49,840 nucleotides of DNA from JBNARI01 sp049718765 (GCA_049718765.1 JBNARI010000016.1:1-49840), one strand, 5' to 3'; numbered from the stretch's first letter, positions 34,361-43,434 are shown. Notes: generated by a model not told the origin, from the letters alone. Translations and numbers: made by a program.

Positions 34361-35329
34361 CTAGGTGGTCAAGCGCTCCGTAAAAAGATAACGGTCACGG
34401 CTATCAACGAGAATGGTGACGACCCTTTGGCCTTTGCGGAGCCTCTTCGCTATTTGGAGTGCTGCGTACACATTTGCTCCGGAAGACAAGCCACAGAAGA
34501 GTCCTTCTTCCTCGGCCAGTCGGTGTGCGGTCTGGATGGCAGCCTCCTCGCTTACCGGAACTACCTCATCTATGATGTTCTGGTCGACGATTTCCTTCAT
34601 TAGACCACCGCTTACGCCATCAATGATCGGAAGGGTCAGCTTGCCGTCCACTATGGTCCGGTGTCCTTCGGGCTCAACGCCCACGATCCTCGCCCTGCAG
34701 CCTGCTTCTCGCAACGCTTCAGCTACTCCCAACAAGGTGCCTCCAGTGCCAAGAGCCGTGACAAATGCGTCTATCTGTCCGTCTGTCTGCTCCAGTATCT
34801 CTGCACCTGTCCCCTCCTTGTGAGCGAGCTTGTTGGACGGGTTCGAAAACTGCCTGGCCCACCAGACGTTCTTGTCTTCACGCTCCCTCTGCAGACAAAC
34901 GCGGCGAGGTATGAGCTCGACGCGGGAACCGTGAACGCCTTTGGGGAATGTGTCATCGTGGATAACGTCCTCAATGTCCACCCTCACTACCTTGGCCCCG
35001 TAAGCCTGACATAGTCTTATGCGTTCCTCACTCAGCACCGACTTGGGCACGTACATGGTCAAGGGGTAACCGCACGCGGCGCCCACAAAGGCAAGCGCAG
35101 CCCCCATATTGCCGGTGGTTGCCTCGATGATCTCCATACCGGGTCTTAGATGTCCCTCACGTTCAGCGTCTCGGATCATCCTCAGGGCCACGCGATCCTT
35201 GATGCTGCCGCTGGGGTTCAGGTACTCCACCTTCACGAGAACCTCAGCTTCCACATCTCTGGCTAGCCTCTGTAACCGAACCATGGGCGTGTTTCCTATT
35301 GCGTCGAGGATGTTGCGTACTGTTCCCAT
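34361..35329 (-). CDS. Cysteine synthase-like PLP enzyme
   Basis: A fold-type II PLP enzyme with the cofactor Lys in EYLNPSGSIKDRVAL, the substrate loop EATTGNMGAALAF and the phosphate-binding GTGGTLLG. This set matches cysteine synthase / cystathionine beta-synthase relatives. Two details differ from standard CysK: TTGN is followed by M, and the loop before VWWARQFSNPSN is long. It is the last gene of a long minus-strand run with a regulator, M24 peptidase and two luciferase-like enzymes, so it may handle a beta-substituted amino acid from that pathway rather than make cysteine. Confidence 0.85.
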   Translation of the reverse strand: MGTVRNILDAIGNTPMVRLQRLARDVEAEVLVKVEYLNPSGSIKDRVALRMIRDAEREGHLRPGMEIIEATTGNMGAALAFVGAACGYPLTMYVPKSVLSEERIRLCQAYGAKVVRVDIEDVIHDDTFPKGVHGSRVELIPRRVCLQREREDKNVWWARQFSNPSNKLAHKEGTGAEILEQTDGQIDAFVTALGTGGTLLGVAEALREAGCRARIVGVEPEGHRTIVDGKLTLPIIDGVSGGLMKEIVDQNIIDEVVPVSEEAAIQTAHRLAEEEGLFCGLSSGANVYAALQIAKRLRKGQRVVTILVDSRDRYLFTERLTT

Positions 35330-35347
35330 GATCGAAACCTCCCTCCG

Positions 35348-36529
35348 TCAGATTACCTGCAGACGACTGCTGGCTGGGGACAGGTACTCGACGCCGTCTT
35401 CTGTGACCAATATGGTGTCTTCTACCTGTATTCCACCTAGCCCCAACTCGTAGTAGGGAGTCTCCACGCAAAATACCATCCCCGGCTCGATTGGAACTTC
35501 CGACTCTTGGCGTAACACCGGTGGATCGTAAATCTCGACTCCTATTCCATGGCCGCAATGAGTACGCTTGTAATGGCGGACTCCGTTGGCCCGGACGGTC
35601 TCCACTGCGGTGTGAAAGACCTCGCACGCCCTCAACCCAGGCTTGATCGAGGCTATAGCTTTCTCTACCCCTGCCAACATGGCAGAATGGTAACTACTCA
35701 CCTTGTCGAACGTAGGTTGGTCAGGGTGTCCGAAAAGCACTATTCTGGCCAAGTCGGCGTAATAGCCTTGGAAAGCGCATCCCGAATCGAACCTAATGAT
35801 GTCCCCCTTTTGGAGCTTTCGTTCGCCAGGTATTCCGTTAGGGTACGCCGAGTGGGAACCGAAGAGTATCACGGTGGCGGCGAGCCCTGCACCGTGCTCC
35901 AGCAAGTACTTCTCGTACATGGCCGCCATGTCCTTTTCGGTCATGCCTTCCCTGGCGTTAGCTACGCAATAGTCTATCGCCGCCGAGGTGATCAGCGCGG
36001 CTTGCCTTAGCTTGGCCACCTCATCGTGGGTCTTGACCATTCTCACTTCCTTCCAGAACGAGGCTCCCGGCACGAGCCTTGCCTTCGTGAGTTCGGACAA
36101 CCGGTCCCATTCGCTCGGGGTCAATCCAGCCTCATCCACTGCCACGATCTTGCCCTCAAGGTCCAGCTCCCGGAGCAACGCGGCGAGTGTTTCGATCGGG
36201 CCCTCTGCCCGCGGCGCGTTCAACAATTCCGCCAGCCTTGCGTGATCTTGCGAGCTTGCGGCGTTTTTCGTCTCCAAATAAAACACGCCGTAGGGGAGGA
36301 CCTTCACTTCTGGACGAATTTGCTCTACTGCTAAATCGGTCTCCCCAACGGGCAAGACCAGCCACGGTTGCTTTGTTGGAACCACAACGCCGAATACCTT
36401 CGTGCCAGCAATGAGCTTCTGCCCCAAGCTAATGCAGCCGGTACTGTAAAACACATTCGGTACGGTGGTGGCTATGGCTGCAGCATAACCCCGGGATGAA
36501 GCCAGCGCTGCAAATCTTTCCGTGTTCAA
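35348..36529 (-). CDS. M24 family metallopeptidase (Xaa-Pro/creatinase-like)
   Basis: The C-terminal pita-bread domain has all five metal ligands: two Asp in IIRFDSGCAFQGYYADLARI (separated to fit the family), His in HCGHGIGVEI, and Glu in FCVETPYYEL and IQVEDTILV. The N-terminal ~130 residues are the creatinase-like domain. Members cleave Xaa-Pro bonds or hydrolyse compounds such as creatine. Its place after a GntR regulator and F420-type enzymes allows a non-peptide substrate. ATG 36529 is reached from GAGAGCGAGGTGGT; 21 bases separate it from the regulator gene. Confidence 0.9.
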   Translation of the reverse strand: MNTERFAALASSRGYAAAIATTVPNVFYSTGCISLGQKLIAGTKVFGVVVPTKQPWLVLPVGETDLAVEQIRPEVKVLPYGVFYLETKNAASSQDHARLAELLNAPRAEGPIETLAALLRELDLEGKIVAVDEAGLTPSEWDRLSELTKARLVPGASFWKEVRMVKTHDEVAKLRQAALITSAAIDYCVANAREGMTEKDMAAMYEKYLLEHGAGLAATVILFGSHSAYPNGIPGERKLQKGDIIRFDSGCAFQGYYADLARIVLFGHPDQPTFDKVSSYHSAMLAGVEKAIASIKPGLRACEVFHTAVETVRANGVRHYKRTHCGHGIGVEIYDPPVLRQESEVPIEPGMVFCVETPYYELGLGGIQVEDTILVTEDGVEYLSPASSRLQVI

Positions 36530-36550
36530 AGTTCATACCACCTCGCTCTC

Positions 36551-37282
36551 TCAATCACGAGCTCTCACGAGCGTGAACTGGTACTTGTCGCTCCTAAAAA
36601 AGTTGGTGGAATAGTAAATGGGCCTGTTGGCCTTGTCTCGGACTACTCCTTCCAGGTAGACCAGGGGATAGCCCGGCTCCACGTCCAGGGTAGAGGCCAC
36701 CTCTTCACTTGCTTGGACGGCGCTTAAGCTCATCACGGAGTAGCTCACCCTGATTCCCAGCTCTTTTTCGAGGAAATCAAGCAACGACTCGTGCTTTTTT
36801 CTGTTTTCCAGGAACGCGGGATCCTCAATGAGATCCCCCCGGAGCACGTCCTCGGTCAGGATCACCGGGGTGCCGTCCGCCGTCCGCACGCTCCTGATGA
36901 GGTACCCGGGGCTACCGGGGTCTACTTCCAGGGCCTTAGCCAATCTCGGGTCCAGGTTTACCTGCGAGGTGCTCAAGACTCTGTCCTCCGCCACATGGCC
37001 AGCCTTTCTTATAGTCTCTGTGAAGCTTTGCATCTTCTCGAGTCCAGCTGCAACCAGGTGGCCGGCCCCTACCACAAACGAACCTAGCCCGTGCCGCCGA
37101 GTTATCATGCCCTTGTTCTCCAGATAGCCAAGGGCCTCCCTTATGGTAACCCGGCTTACGTTGAACTGTTCTGCGAGCTCCGGCTCGCTCTTAAGCCTCT
37201 CGCCCGCCTTGAGTTCCCTGTTTATTATTTTTGCTGCCAATTCGTTAGCAATGCTTACGTATAAACGCTCTCTTCTCGCCAA
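36551..37282 (-). CDS. GntR/HutC family transcriptional regulator
   Basis: The N-terminal winged helix (ELAAKIINRELKAGERLKSE, FNVSRVTIREALGYLENKG) is a GntR type, and the C-terminal UTRA domain (VILTEDVLRGDLIEDP, PLVYLEGVVRDKANRPIYYS) is that of the HutC subgroup, which senses small metabolites. It lies inside the operon it likely controls, between the luciferase-like and M24 genes. The operator is not identified. HutC-like regulators usually respond to the pathway substrate, so identifying its ligand would reveal the substrate of the locus. Confidence 0.92.
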   Translation of the reverse strand: MARRERLYVSIANELAAKIINRELKAGERLKSEPELAEQFNVSRVTIREALGYLENKGMITRRHGLGSFVVGAGHLVAAGLEKMQSFTETIRKAGHVAEDRVLSTSQVNLDPRLAKALEVDPGSPGYLIRSVRTADGTPVILTEDVLRGDLIEDPAFLENRKKHESLLDFLEKELGIRVSYSVMSLSAVQASEEVASTLDVEPGYPLVYLEGVVRDKANRPIYYSTNFFRSDKYQFTLVRARD

Positions 37283-37313
37283 ACGCCGTTCTCCTTTACG
37301 GTCTTGTGGTTGT

Positions 37314-38333
37314 TCACGTTGTCTCGAAGGCCTTGGGCACCACTTCCGTCTTGAACCTGGTCACCACGTCCTCCTTTGTGTCTCGTTCGGTAGCAAACGG
37401 CAGGATTGCCATTTGCCGTATTCCCAGTTTGCCCAATGTCCTGACCCGTTCGGCGCAGTCGGCCACGCTTCCCGAAACCGAGAACATGTCGATAAGCTCG
37501 TCGGACAGGAGACCCAGGTATTCGGGTAATACATCCGGTGCCTGGCTCCAGTCATGCCTGTCAAGGGCTTCCCTGAGCTTGGGCGGGATTGGTAGGCCAA
37601 TTTCGTCCACGATAGGCCTGCTGTTGATTATGGAGATCACCACCAGCTTTCTCACTGCGTTCTTGGCAGCCCGAGGGTCGTCAGAAACCGAGGTGTATAT
37701 CCACGACACAACGTCTATGTCGTCAAGCGACCTGTTGGCCCTGGCAGCTCCGCGCTCCACGTGGTCGAGGGCATAATTTATGCCTTTTTCGGAGGTAAAC
37801 CCGCCTATTATAACGCCGTCTGCAAGCTCCCCGGCGAGTTCCAGGATGGTGGGGCCCCTGGCTGCAATGTATATCGGTATTTGGGGACGAATCGGCTGGA
37901 AGTCCAGCTTTGCGTCGTAGACCTTGACGATTTCCCCTTCATAGGTGACCTTTTCCCCTGCAATCAGTCGTCTGATGACGGCTATAGCCTCTCTGAGTGC
38001 CACCGCCGGTTTTTCCCGCTTTATGCCTAGCATACGGTGGTTGGAACCGCCGGCCCCCATACCGAGTATAGTTCTACCTCCTGACAGCTCGTCAAGGCTG
38101 GCTATGGCCGCAGCGGTGACTGCAGGGTACCTGGTGTACGGGTTCGTGACCGAAGTGCCAAGCATTGCTCTTTGGGTGGCAAAGCAGAAATTGGCCATGG
38201 TGACATAGGGATCGCGGTAAAACCGCTCGTCAGCGACCCATATGTTGTCGTAACCCAGCGCCTCTATTTTCGTAGCGAAGCTTGCCAGCTCCGATTGGGG
38301 CTGCTCGCTCAGTATGCCAACGCCAAACCTCAT
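37314..38333 (-). CDS. F420-dependent-type luciferase-like oxidoreductase (first)
   Basis: A TIM-barrel LLM protein of 339 residues starting MRFGVGILSEQPQ. Family features are IEALGYDNIWVADERFYRDPY, GTSVTNPYTRYPAVTAAAIASL, SGGRTILGMGAGGSNH, and PIYIAARGPTILELAGELADGV. The MER/F420 branch of the family is favoured over FMN monooxygenases by general pattern and by the F420 genes in the locus. ATG 38333 is chosen because it overlaps the preceding stop (ATGA) with GGGGTGAT upstream; a longer upstream frame is not family-like. Confidence 0.85.
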   Translation of the reverse strand: MRFGVGILSEQPQSELASFATKIEALGYDNIWVADERFYRDPYVTMANFCFATQRAMLGTSVTNPYTRYPAVTAAAIASLDELSGGRTILGMGAGGSNHRMLGIKREKPAVALREAIAVIRRLIAGEKVTYEGEIVKVYDAKLDFQPIRPQIPIYIAARGPTILELAGELADGVIIGGFTSEKGINYALDHVERGAARANRSLDDIDVVSWIYTSVSDDPRAAKNAVRKLVVISIINSRPIVDEIGLPIPPKLREALDRHDWSQAPDVLPEYLGLLSDELIDMFSVSGSVADCAERVRTLGKLGIRQMAILPFATERDTKEDVVTRFKTEVVPKAFETT

Positions 38334-39352
38334 AAGATCACCCCTGACATCACTTCGGAGGCAAACATGTCCATTTGCTCCAGCACGTCTTTGAGGTTTT
38401 GCCCAGTGAATATGATCCCCGCGAAACAATGGACGCCAGCTTCAATATACCGCTTCACCTTGTCCCTTACAGTGGCAAAGGAGCCGATAAGGTTGTTCTC
38501 CAGGAGTGTATCGATGGTTTGCCCCCTGAGAGTTGACGAAGACAAAGACACTGCGTGCTTGTAAACCTGTGATTTCCTGAAGTTCTCCCGAGCAGTTTCG
38601 TCGTCCCGCCCGATGCTCGCGAGGAACTGAGGCGCCACAACGATGTGCTCTCCTTCTCGGCCGGCATCGCGAGCTGCTGCTTTCATCACTTCCCGCAATT
38701 GAACCAAACGTTCCAGTGACATCCCGGCCGGCATCCAACCCTGCCCGAACTTACCTGCTCTCTTGGCCACTGCCTCGGCGTTGCCCCCGACGTAAATGGG
38801 TAACGGATTCTGCAAAGGCTTGGGGAACATTTCAACTCCTTTAAACTTGAAGTACTTGCCTTCGTAGGAGGCAATTCTCTCGGTAAACAGGAGTTTGAGC
38901 GCCTCCAACCCTTCGTCTATGATTTCGGCCCGCTTTGCAGTTGCAGCCAAATCCGGCTTGACCGCTTCGAACTCTTCGCGGTAAGCTCCTGTTCCTGCTC
39001 CCAGGATGAGCCTTCCTCCAGAAAACCTGTCCAGGCTGATCGCCTGCTTAGCAAGGATAACCGGATCGTGGAACGGTATAACCGTAACACACGTGGCCAG
39101 GCGGATGCGCTTCGTGTTCGCGGCACAAAAGGCCAACGAGATCAGCGGGTCGTAAAAGCTTGGTGGCGTCTGGAACTCTGCCCTGACGTACTTCTGTGTT
39201 GTGAGGTGCTCGTTGCCCCATACGTGGTCGTATCCCAGACTTTCGGCCCGCTGCGCCACAGTTATTATGACCTCAGGGGTCGTAAACGGCGGAGGATACA
39301 TCAAACCGTCCATGCCCGTAGGGAGCGCCACACCGAACTCGACCTTGCCCAT
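38330..39352 (-). CDS. F420-dependent-type luciferase-like oxidoreductase (second)
   Basis: A 340-residue LLM enzyme starting MGKVEFGVALPTG. It has SLGYDHVWGNEHL, TCVTVIPFHDPVILAKQAISLDRFSGGRLILGAGTG and PIYVGGNAEAVAKRAGKFGQGWMP. It is clearly paralogous to the next gene but not a close copy. Tandem LLM genes often encode a two-component or sequential oxidation. ATG 39352 has AGGAGG upstream, and its stop overlaps the next gene. A 13-bp hairpin lies upstream of it, so expression may be set separately from the permease. Confidence 0.85.
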   Translation of the reverse strand: MGKVEFGVALPTGMDGLMYPPPFTTPEVIITVAQRAESLGYDHVWGNEHLTTQKYVRAEFQTPPSFYDPLISLAFCAANTKRIRLATCVTVIPFHDPVILAKQAISLDRFSGGRLILGAGTGAYREEFEAVKPDLAATAKRAEIIDEGLEALKLLFTERIASYEGKYFKFKGVEMFPKPLQNPLPIYVGGNAEAVAKRAGKFGQGWMPAGMSLERLVQLREVMKAAARDAGREGEHIVVAPQFLASIGRDDETARENFRKSQVYKHAVSLSSSTLRGQTIDTLLENNLIGSFATVRDKVKRYIEAGVHCFAGIIFTGQNLKDVLEQMDMFASEVMSGVIL

Positions 39353-39388
39353 ACTTCTACCTCCTCGTGGGTTGCCGACGCTTGGAAC

Positions 39389-39427
39389 TGAGCCGTGTGG
39401 CTTGCCCCAGGACGGCCACACGGCTCA
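39389..39427 (-). terminator. Hairpin between NCS1 permease and LLM genes
   Basis: TGAGCCGTGTGGC (39389-39401) pairs perfectly with GCCACACGGCTCA (39415-39427). It is just after the permease stop and before the LLM gene on the minus strand. No T run follows, so it may be an mRNA processing or partial termination site. Confidence 0.55.
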
Positions 39428-39432
39428 GCGAC

Positions 39433-40725
39433 TTACTTCTTCTGATTAGTCCGGGCTACCTCATCTGGCCATATCAGGGAAGTCAACCAGTAGAGCACTG
39501 CGCACAGTACCAGCGACTGGAAGCCAGGTATACCTTTGGTGTAGGTGAGCGCGAAGATGAAGCCTATCACCCAGATGGCGAAGGACTTGAGCCGGAAGTC
39601 GACGATTTGTGCCGCGATATCCTTGGGGTCCTTGCTTATCCTACCACACAGGTAGAAATAGCCAATGTATATCCCTGCAATAGGCCCCATAGTGGCAGAG
39701 AGGAAGGAAAGCCATTGCCTGAAGAGGTTCACGAGGCCTAATGCGTGACCAACCAGCGCAATGGCGGTGGCAATTACCACCCACCAGTGCCTCTCTATTT
39801 GCAAGCCAATCAAATTGCCAAAGTTTGTGAATGCTAGCGAGCTGGAATACACGTTTGACTGAGCGGTGGTCCAGACGGCAAGCAGTACTATAAGCACTGC
39901 AGGCACTGCCAGGCCCAGTTTGGCCATCATCAACCCTAGGTCTGCAGTGCCAGTGGCCAGGGATGCGACTACCGACGCGGATTCAAAGAGGCCTGCTCCG
40001 AGCACATACGCAATGAATGAGGCGATTAACACGTGGTTGCTGTTCTTCGCAAACCGACCAATGTCGGACGAAATAGTAGCCCCTGCAATCCACGTCCCCA
40101 GCGCCATGCTTGCGGCTGCTCCGAAGGATAACTGGCCTTTAGGCACTATGGAGAACACCTTGGCGAGCCCTCCTACCTGTGCCGATGCCCTAATCACAGC
40201 GAGTGCTACCAAAATCCAGAGTAAGGGCACTGCCGAGTTGGACAGCCACGCCAGACCTTTGAAACCGAATATGCCTGAGATCATTGTGAGCACGGAGAGG
40301 GCGACGGGGCCGACCCACGCGGGTAGGCCTGGGAAAGCTACTGCAAATACTCCTCCCAGTGCTCCCAGCAATACACCAATGAAAAGCATGGCAACTATCC
40401 CCAAAACGAGGGAGACCACGATGGAGCCTTTCCTTCCGAACACAACCCTTGCAATCAGGTACGTGGATAATCCTAGCTTGCACCCAATGCTTGCCACCAG
40501 CGTCGCAACGAGAACGAGGATGATATTGCCAGTGATGATGGCCGGAATTGCTTGGGCTAGGGGTAGCCCCTTCGCGATATTGCCCCCAACAAGAAAGGCA
40601 CTTACGCTGATCACCCAACCCGCCCATACTGCAGCGGTTGAGTAGAGGCCTCTGCGCTTTTCCTCTGGAACCGGTTCGAGAGCGAAGTCCTTCAACGCTT
40701 CAGACGCACTGCCTTTTTGAGCCAA
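39433..40725 (-). CDS. NCS1-family nucleobase/hydantoin-type permease (CodB-like)
   Basis: A 430-residue protein with about twelve membrane segments. LYSTAAVWAGWVISVSAFLVGG, GSIVVSLVLG, and the family-specific GTWIAGATISSDIGRFAKN region identify the NCS1 cytosine/purine/hydantoin transporters. It would import a heterocycle or its ring-opened analogue. It belongs to a minus-strand run with two luciferase-like enzymes and a creatinase-like peptidase, which suggests uptake of the substrate for that pathway. ATG 40725 follows GAAGGGGGCGAGAACAG. Confidence 0.88.
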   Translation of the reverse strand: MAQKGSASEALKDFALEPVPEEKRRGLYSTAAVWAGWVISVSAFLVGGNIAKGLPLAQAIPAIITGNIILVLVATLVASIGCKLGLSTYLIARVVFGRKGSIVVSLVLGIVAMLFIGVLLGALGGVFAVAFPGLPAWVGPVALSVLTMISGIFGFKGLAWLSNSAVPLLWILVALAVIRASAQVGGLAKVFSIVPKGQLSFGAAASMALGTWIAGATISSDIGRFAKNSNHVLIASFIAYVLGAGLFESASVVASLATGTADLGLMMAKLGLAVPAVLIVLLAVWTTAQSNVYSSSLAFTNFGNLIGLQIERHWWVVIATAIALVGHALGLVNLFRQWLSFLSATMGPIAGIYIGYFYLCGRISKDPKDIAAQIVDFRLKSFAIWVIGFIFALTYTKGIPGFQSLVLCAVLYWLTSLIWPDEVARTNQKK

Positions 40726-40757
40726 CTGTTCTCGCCCCCTTCAGGAGAAGTAGAGTT

Positions 40758-41582
40758 TTACAACCTAGGCCCCGCTACAAAGCCCTGTCGTAGGCACTCT
40801 ATGCCATCACCCCCCCTCGCACGCTGGCGTTTGTTACTTGAGACCTTAGCTAGCAGCTCCATCTGGCTGGGGAATTGCTCGGCAGGCCAGACTTCAAGCT
40901 GCTTGCTTTCCACTAACTCTCGAAGCAGTGCCATGCCCAATTGTGTTCGCGGGATCACGAAGTTCTTACCATCAAGCCCCAAGCCACCCACGGAAACGTC
41001 TGCTTCTTCACAGGTGAAATCCGGGCATCGGGAACAACATTGCCTCTGAAACGGCTTTAGCTCTTTGAGGGGTACCTCAACGCATTCGCCTGTTACCAAT
41101 TCAAGCCTCAACTTGCCCTTTATATTCATCTTCTTGATACAGCAAGGGTCGATGCCGAGTTCCCGTTGGATTTTCTGGGTTATCAACCCATCGTAAGTGA
41201 ATGAATGCGAACAAAAGAGTCCAATCACAAAACCTATGCTCCGGGCAGCCTGATTAGCAGCGGATTGCAATCGCCTGAGGGCCCTGACGTGACAGCTGGT
41301 CCCCACCATTACGAACTTGCCAGTGCTGGGCAGTGCCGTTACTGCCTTGAGCATGGGGGAGTAGGTGTAACACGTGCCAGCGGCACTGAGGACGGCCTCA
41401 GCACACGTGGCGATAGCCGGGACGGGGTGCCACGTCTCGTCTTTCTGGCAGACTATTGCTCCCCTGTATCCCGCCCGGATGCAGTGAAGCAATATGGAGG
41501 TCACTACTCCTCCGTCCTGAGCCACTTCACGTATAAGGGGGGAGCTGGCCCGAGCAACGATGATTCTATGGGAATCTTCCAC
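40758..41582 (-). CDS. FrhB/F420H2-dehydrogenase beta-like protein
   Basis: The protein has the FrhB pattern: VAQDGGVVTSILLHCI near the N-terminus, MVGTSCHVRALR in the middle, IGLFCSHSFTYDGL, and the Fe-S ligands in CCSRCPDFTCEEADVSVGG. FrhB proteins bind a 4Fe-4S cluster and FAD and pass electrons to or from F420. The usual N-terminal ferredoxin-like Cys motif is absent. GTG 41582 abuts the ECF S-component gene. With CofE across the divergent promoter, a role with F420 is well supported by context. Confidence 0.85.
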   Translation of the reverse strand: MEDSHRIIVARASSPLIREVAQDGGVVTSILLHCIRAGYRGAIVCQKDETWHPVPAIATCAEAVLSAAGTCYTYSPMLKAVTALPSTGKFVMVGTSCHVRALRRLQSAANQAARSIGFVIGLFCSHSFTYDGLITQKIQRELGIDPCCIKKMNIKGKLRLELVTGECVEVPLKELKPFQRQCCSRCPDFTCEEADVSVGGLGLDGKNFVIPRTQLGMALLRELVESKQLEVWPAEQFPSQMELLAKVSSNKRQRARGGDGIECLRQGFVAGPRL

Positions 41583-42185
41583 TCAACGACCACCTCGTTC
41601 CCGTCCGAGCTTCACCCATACCACAGCAGTTCTCCTCAACGCGGCAATAAGCGGGATGGCAATTAGCGCATTGGTAAGAGACTTAACCACGTTGAAGGGA
41701 ACTATGACCGGCCAAATCATGGAGACCACCTTGGAAAGACCAAACCCAAACTGCAGCCTGAGGATGACTATGTTCGCCGGTATCATGACGATGGTCCTGG
41801 CAAGGGTGCCAGCCGCGCAGGCCACGACGAATCCTGCGGTATCCTTGCGTTGCCTGGTTAGCAGGGAAACAGTATAAACGAACGTGCCGCACGCAATGAA
41901 GTCCGCCGCTGGCCCGAACGGCGACTTTGCCCGGAGGAACAAGTACAGCAGGTCCTTCACTGCCACGGCCATAAGGCCTACTTTGGGTCCTGCGGTTGCT
42001 CCTGCTAGAAGCATGGCGAACTCGCCGGGATCGAACCTCAAGAACGAGTACCCCGGGACAATGGGAAATTGGGCGTAAGCCATCAGTAGAAACCCAATAG
42101 CACCGCACACGGCTGACAAGGTCATTGCATGCAGGTCCCAGCTTTTTCTACCACTCACAAGCAGTCGCCTCAACTTGTTAGTCAT
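41583..42185 (-). CDS. ECF transporter S component
   Basis: A 200-residue membrane protein with about five or six hydrophobic segments. The pattern FDPGEFAMLLAGATAGPKVGLMAVAVKDLLYLF, AADFIACGTFVYT and a Lys/Arg-rich C-terminus fits the substrate-binding S components of ECF vitamin transporters (RibU-like fold). The ATP-binding and T components are not in the window, so it must use a shared module. ATG 42185 is the best start; 42203 is possible. It is the head of the minus-strand unit and directly precedes the FrhB-like gene, so a deazaflavin or flavin cargo is a fair guess. Confidence 0.75.
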   Translation of the reverse strand: MTNKLRRLLVSGRKSWDLHAMTLSAVCGAIGFLLMAYAQFPIVPGYSFLRFDPGEFAMLLAGATAGPKVGLMAVAVKDLLYLFLRAKSPFGPAADFIACGTFVYTVSLLTRQRKDTAGFVVACAAGTLARTIVMIPANIVILRLQFGFGLSKVVSMIWPVIVPFNVVKSLTNALIAIPLIAALRRTAVVWVKLGRERGGR

Positions 42186-42186
42186 C

Positions 42187-42217
42187 TTACAATCAAGATT
42201 CATTGTAATACTTGATT
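42187..42217. promoter_or_regulatory. Overlapping inverted repeats between the ECF and cofE genes
   Basis: TTACAAT (42187-42193) and ATTGTAA (42202-42208) form one perfect inverted repeat. AATCAAG (42191-42197) and CTTGATT (42211-42217) form a second one, interleaved with the first. They lie just upstream of the ECF S start and 45 bases before the cofE start. They may be an operator for divergent control or a hairpin in the leader of the ECF gene. Confidence 0.45.
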
Positions 42218-42261
42218 TTCCTTCTTGGTAGGGCATACATTGTTGCCTAGGGGTATGGAGC

Positions 42262-43011
42262 TTGGCTGATATTGAAGTTTTCGGTATTAAAAGCATGCCA
42301 GAAATCCAGCCCGGAGATCCGCTGGCAGACATAATATGCGCTGCACTGGACCGCACCGGTTTGGAGCTGCGCGAGTGGGATGTGCTTGTGGTCACCCAAA
42401 AGGTGGTCTCCAAGGCGGAAGGAAGGCTGGTCAGGCTTTCTGAAGTTGTCCCCTCGCCTTTTGCCATGAGTGTTGCTTGGGAAGTACAGAGAGACCCCAG
42501 AATAGTGGAGCTGGTACTGCGGGAAGCCAAGCGAATCGTCAAGATGGACAAAGGTGTCATCATTACAGAGACCCACCACGGCTTCGTGTGCGCAAACTCT
42601 GGGGTCGACAAATCCAACGTAGAGCCTGGCTTGGTGACGTTGTTGCCCCTGGACCCTGACGCGTCGGCTAGAAGAATCCGCGAACGCATTAGACAGCTGA
42701 AGGGAGTTTGGGTCGCAGTCGTAGTCACAGACACTTGGGGCCGGCCGTGGAGAAACGGGCTTGTGAATTCTGCTATTGGCTGTTCGGGTATTGCCCCAAT
42801 CAAGAGTTATGCGGGGAAGAAGGACCCCTACGGGTATGTGCTCAATGTCACGGAACTCGCAGTGGTCGATGAAATTGCGGCTATTGCTGAACTTGCAATG
42901 GGAAAACTCTCTGGGATCCCTGCTGTTATCGTGCGTGGGTGTGAATATGAGCCGGCCAACGTTGGGGTAAAGGAGCTGCTGCGCACTGCCGAGTCAGACT
43001 TGTTCCGGTGA
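42262..43011 (+). CDS. cofE: Coenzyme F420-0:L-glutamate ligase (CofE-like)
   Basis: A 249-residue CofE-family protein with the three canonical segments: VVTQKVVSKAEGRLV near residue 45, HHGFVCANSGVDKSNVEP near 110, and VVTDTWGRPWRNGLVNSAIGCSG near 155. CofE adds glutamates to F420-0, giving F420-2 with gamma linkage. TTG 42262 is the only obvious start; GGAG is very close, so initiation at a near-cognate codon a few bases later is conceivable. No other F420 synthesis genes are nearby. Its divergent position to the LLM/FrhB set ties the locus to F420. Confidence 0.9.
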   Translation: MADIEVFGIKSMPEIQPGDPLADIICAALDRTGLELREWDVLVVTQKVVSKAEGRLVRLSEVVPSPFAMSVAWEVQRDPRIVELVLREAKRIVKMDKGVIITETHHGFVCANSGVDKSNVEPGLVTLLPLDPDASARRIRERIRQLKGVWVAVVVTDTWGRPWRNGLVNSAIGCSGIAPIKSYAGKKDPYGYVLNVTELAVVDEIAAIAELAMGKLSGIPAVIVRGCEYEPANVGVKELLRTAESDLFR

Positions 43012-43434
43012 GTGTGGTTCCTACTGAGGCGTCCCATCCACGGAGGTGCACCAACATCCCTTGTAGCGACCATGTCCAGGGTGGTCGGTAACATGCAAGG
43101 GATTAACATTCTTACAGGGTTGCTAGAACTTTGGTATCAACGGTTGGGTCCTACAAGAGTCAGGTTGAGCGTGAATATTCCAAGAGCCTGGAATACGGGC
43201 TGAAGGGGGAGCACGGAATGGCAAGTTATGCCCAACGGTAATGTGTGTACAACCCGTGGGTCACGTCCCAGGGAATCGCAAAGCTGACGAGGGGTCATGA
43301 ACTCTAATGGATGTAGGTTCATGATTTCGTAGGTTCAATCCTGCTCACAGGAGATGGGAAGAGCGAGTAACTGGGTGGGGTACGCGGTCCTCGCCGTGAC
43401 GAAGTGAATCATTGCTTCGGAGAGGTGGATAACA
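43012..43434. other. Intergenic region with a hairpin
   Basis: No gene is supported. An 8-bp hairpin TCATGAAC/GTTCATGA lies at about 43296-43326. A T-arm-like GTAGGTTCAATCCTGC follows at 43330-43345, without the rest of a tRNA. Confidence 0.4.

Noticed and set aside
43330..43345. T-arm-like GTAGGTTCAATCCTGC as a tRNA gene
   Set aside because: The upstream 60 bases cannot form acceptor, D and anticodon arms.
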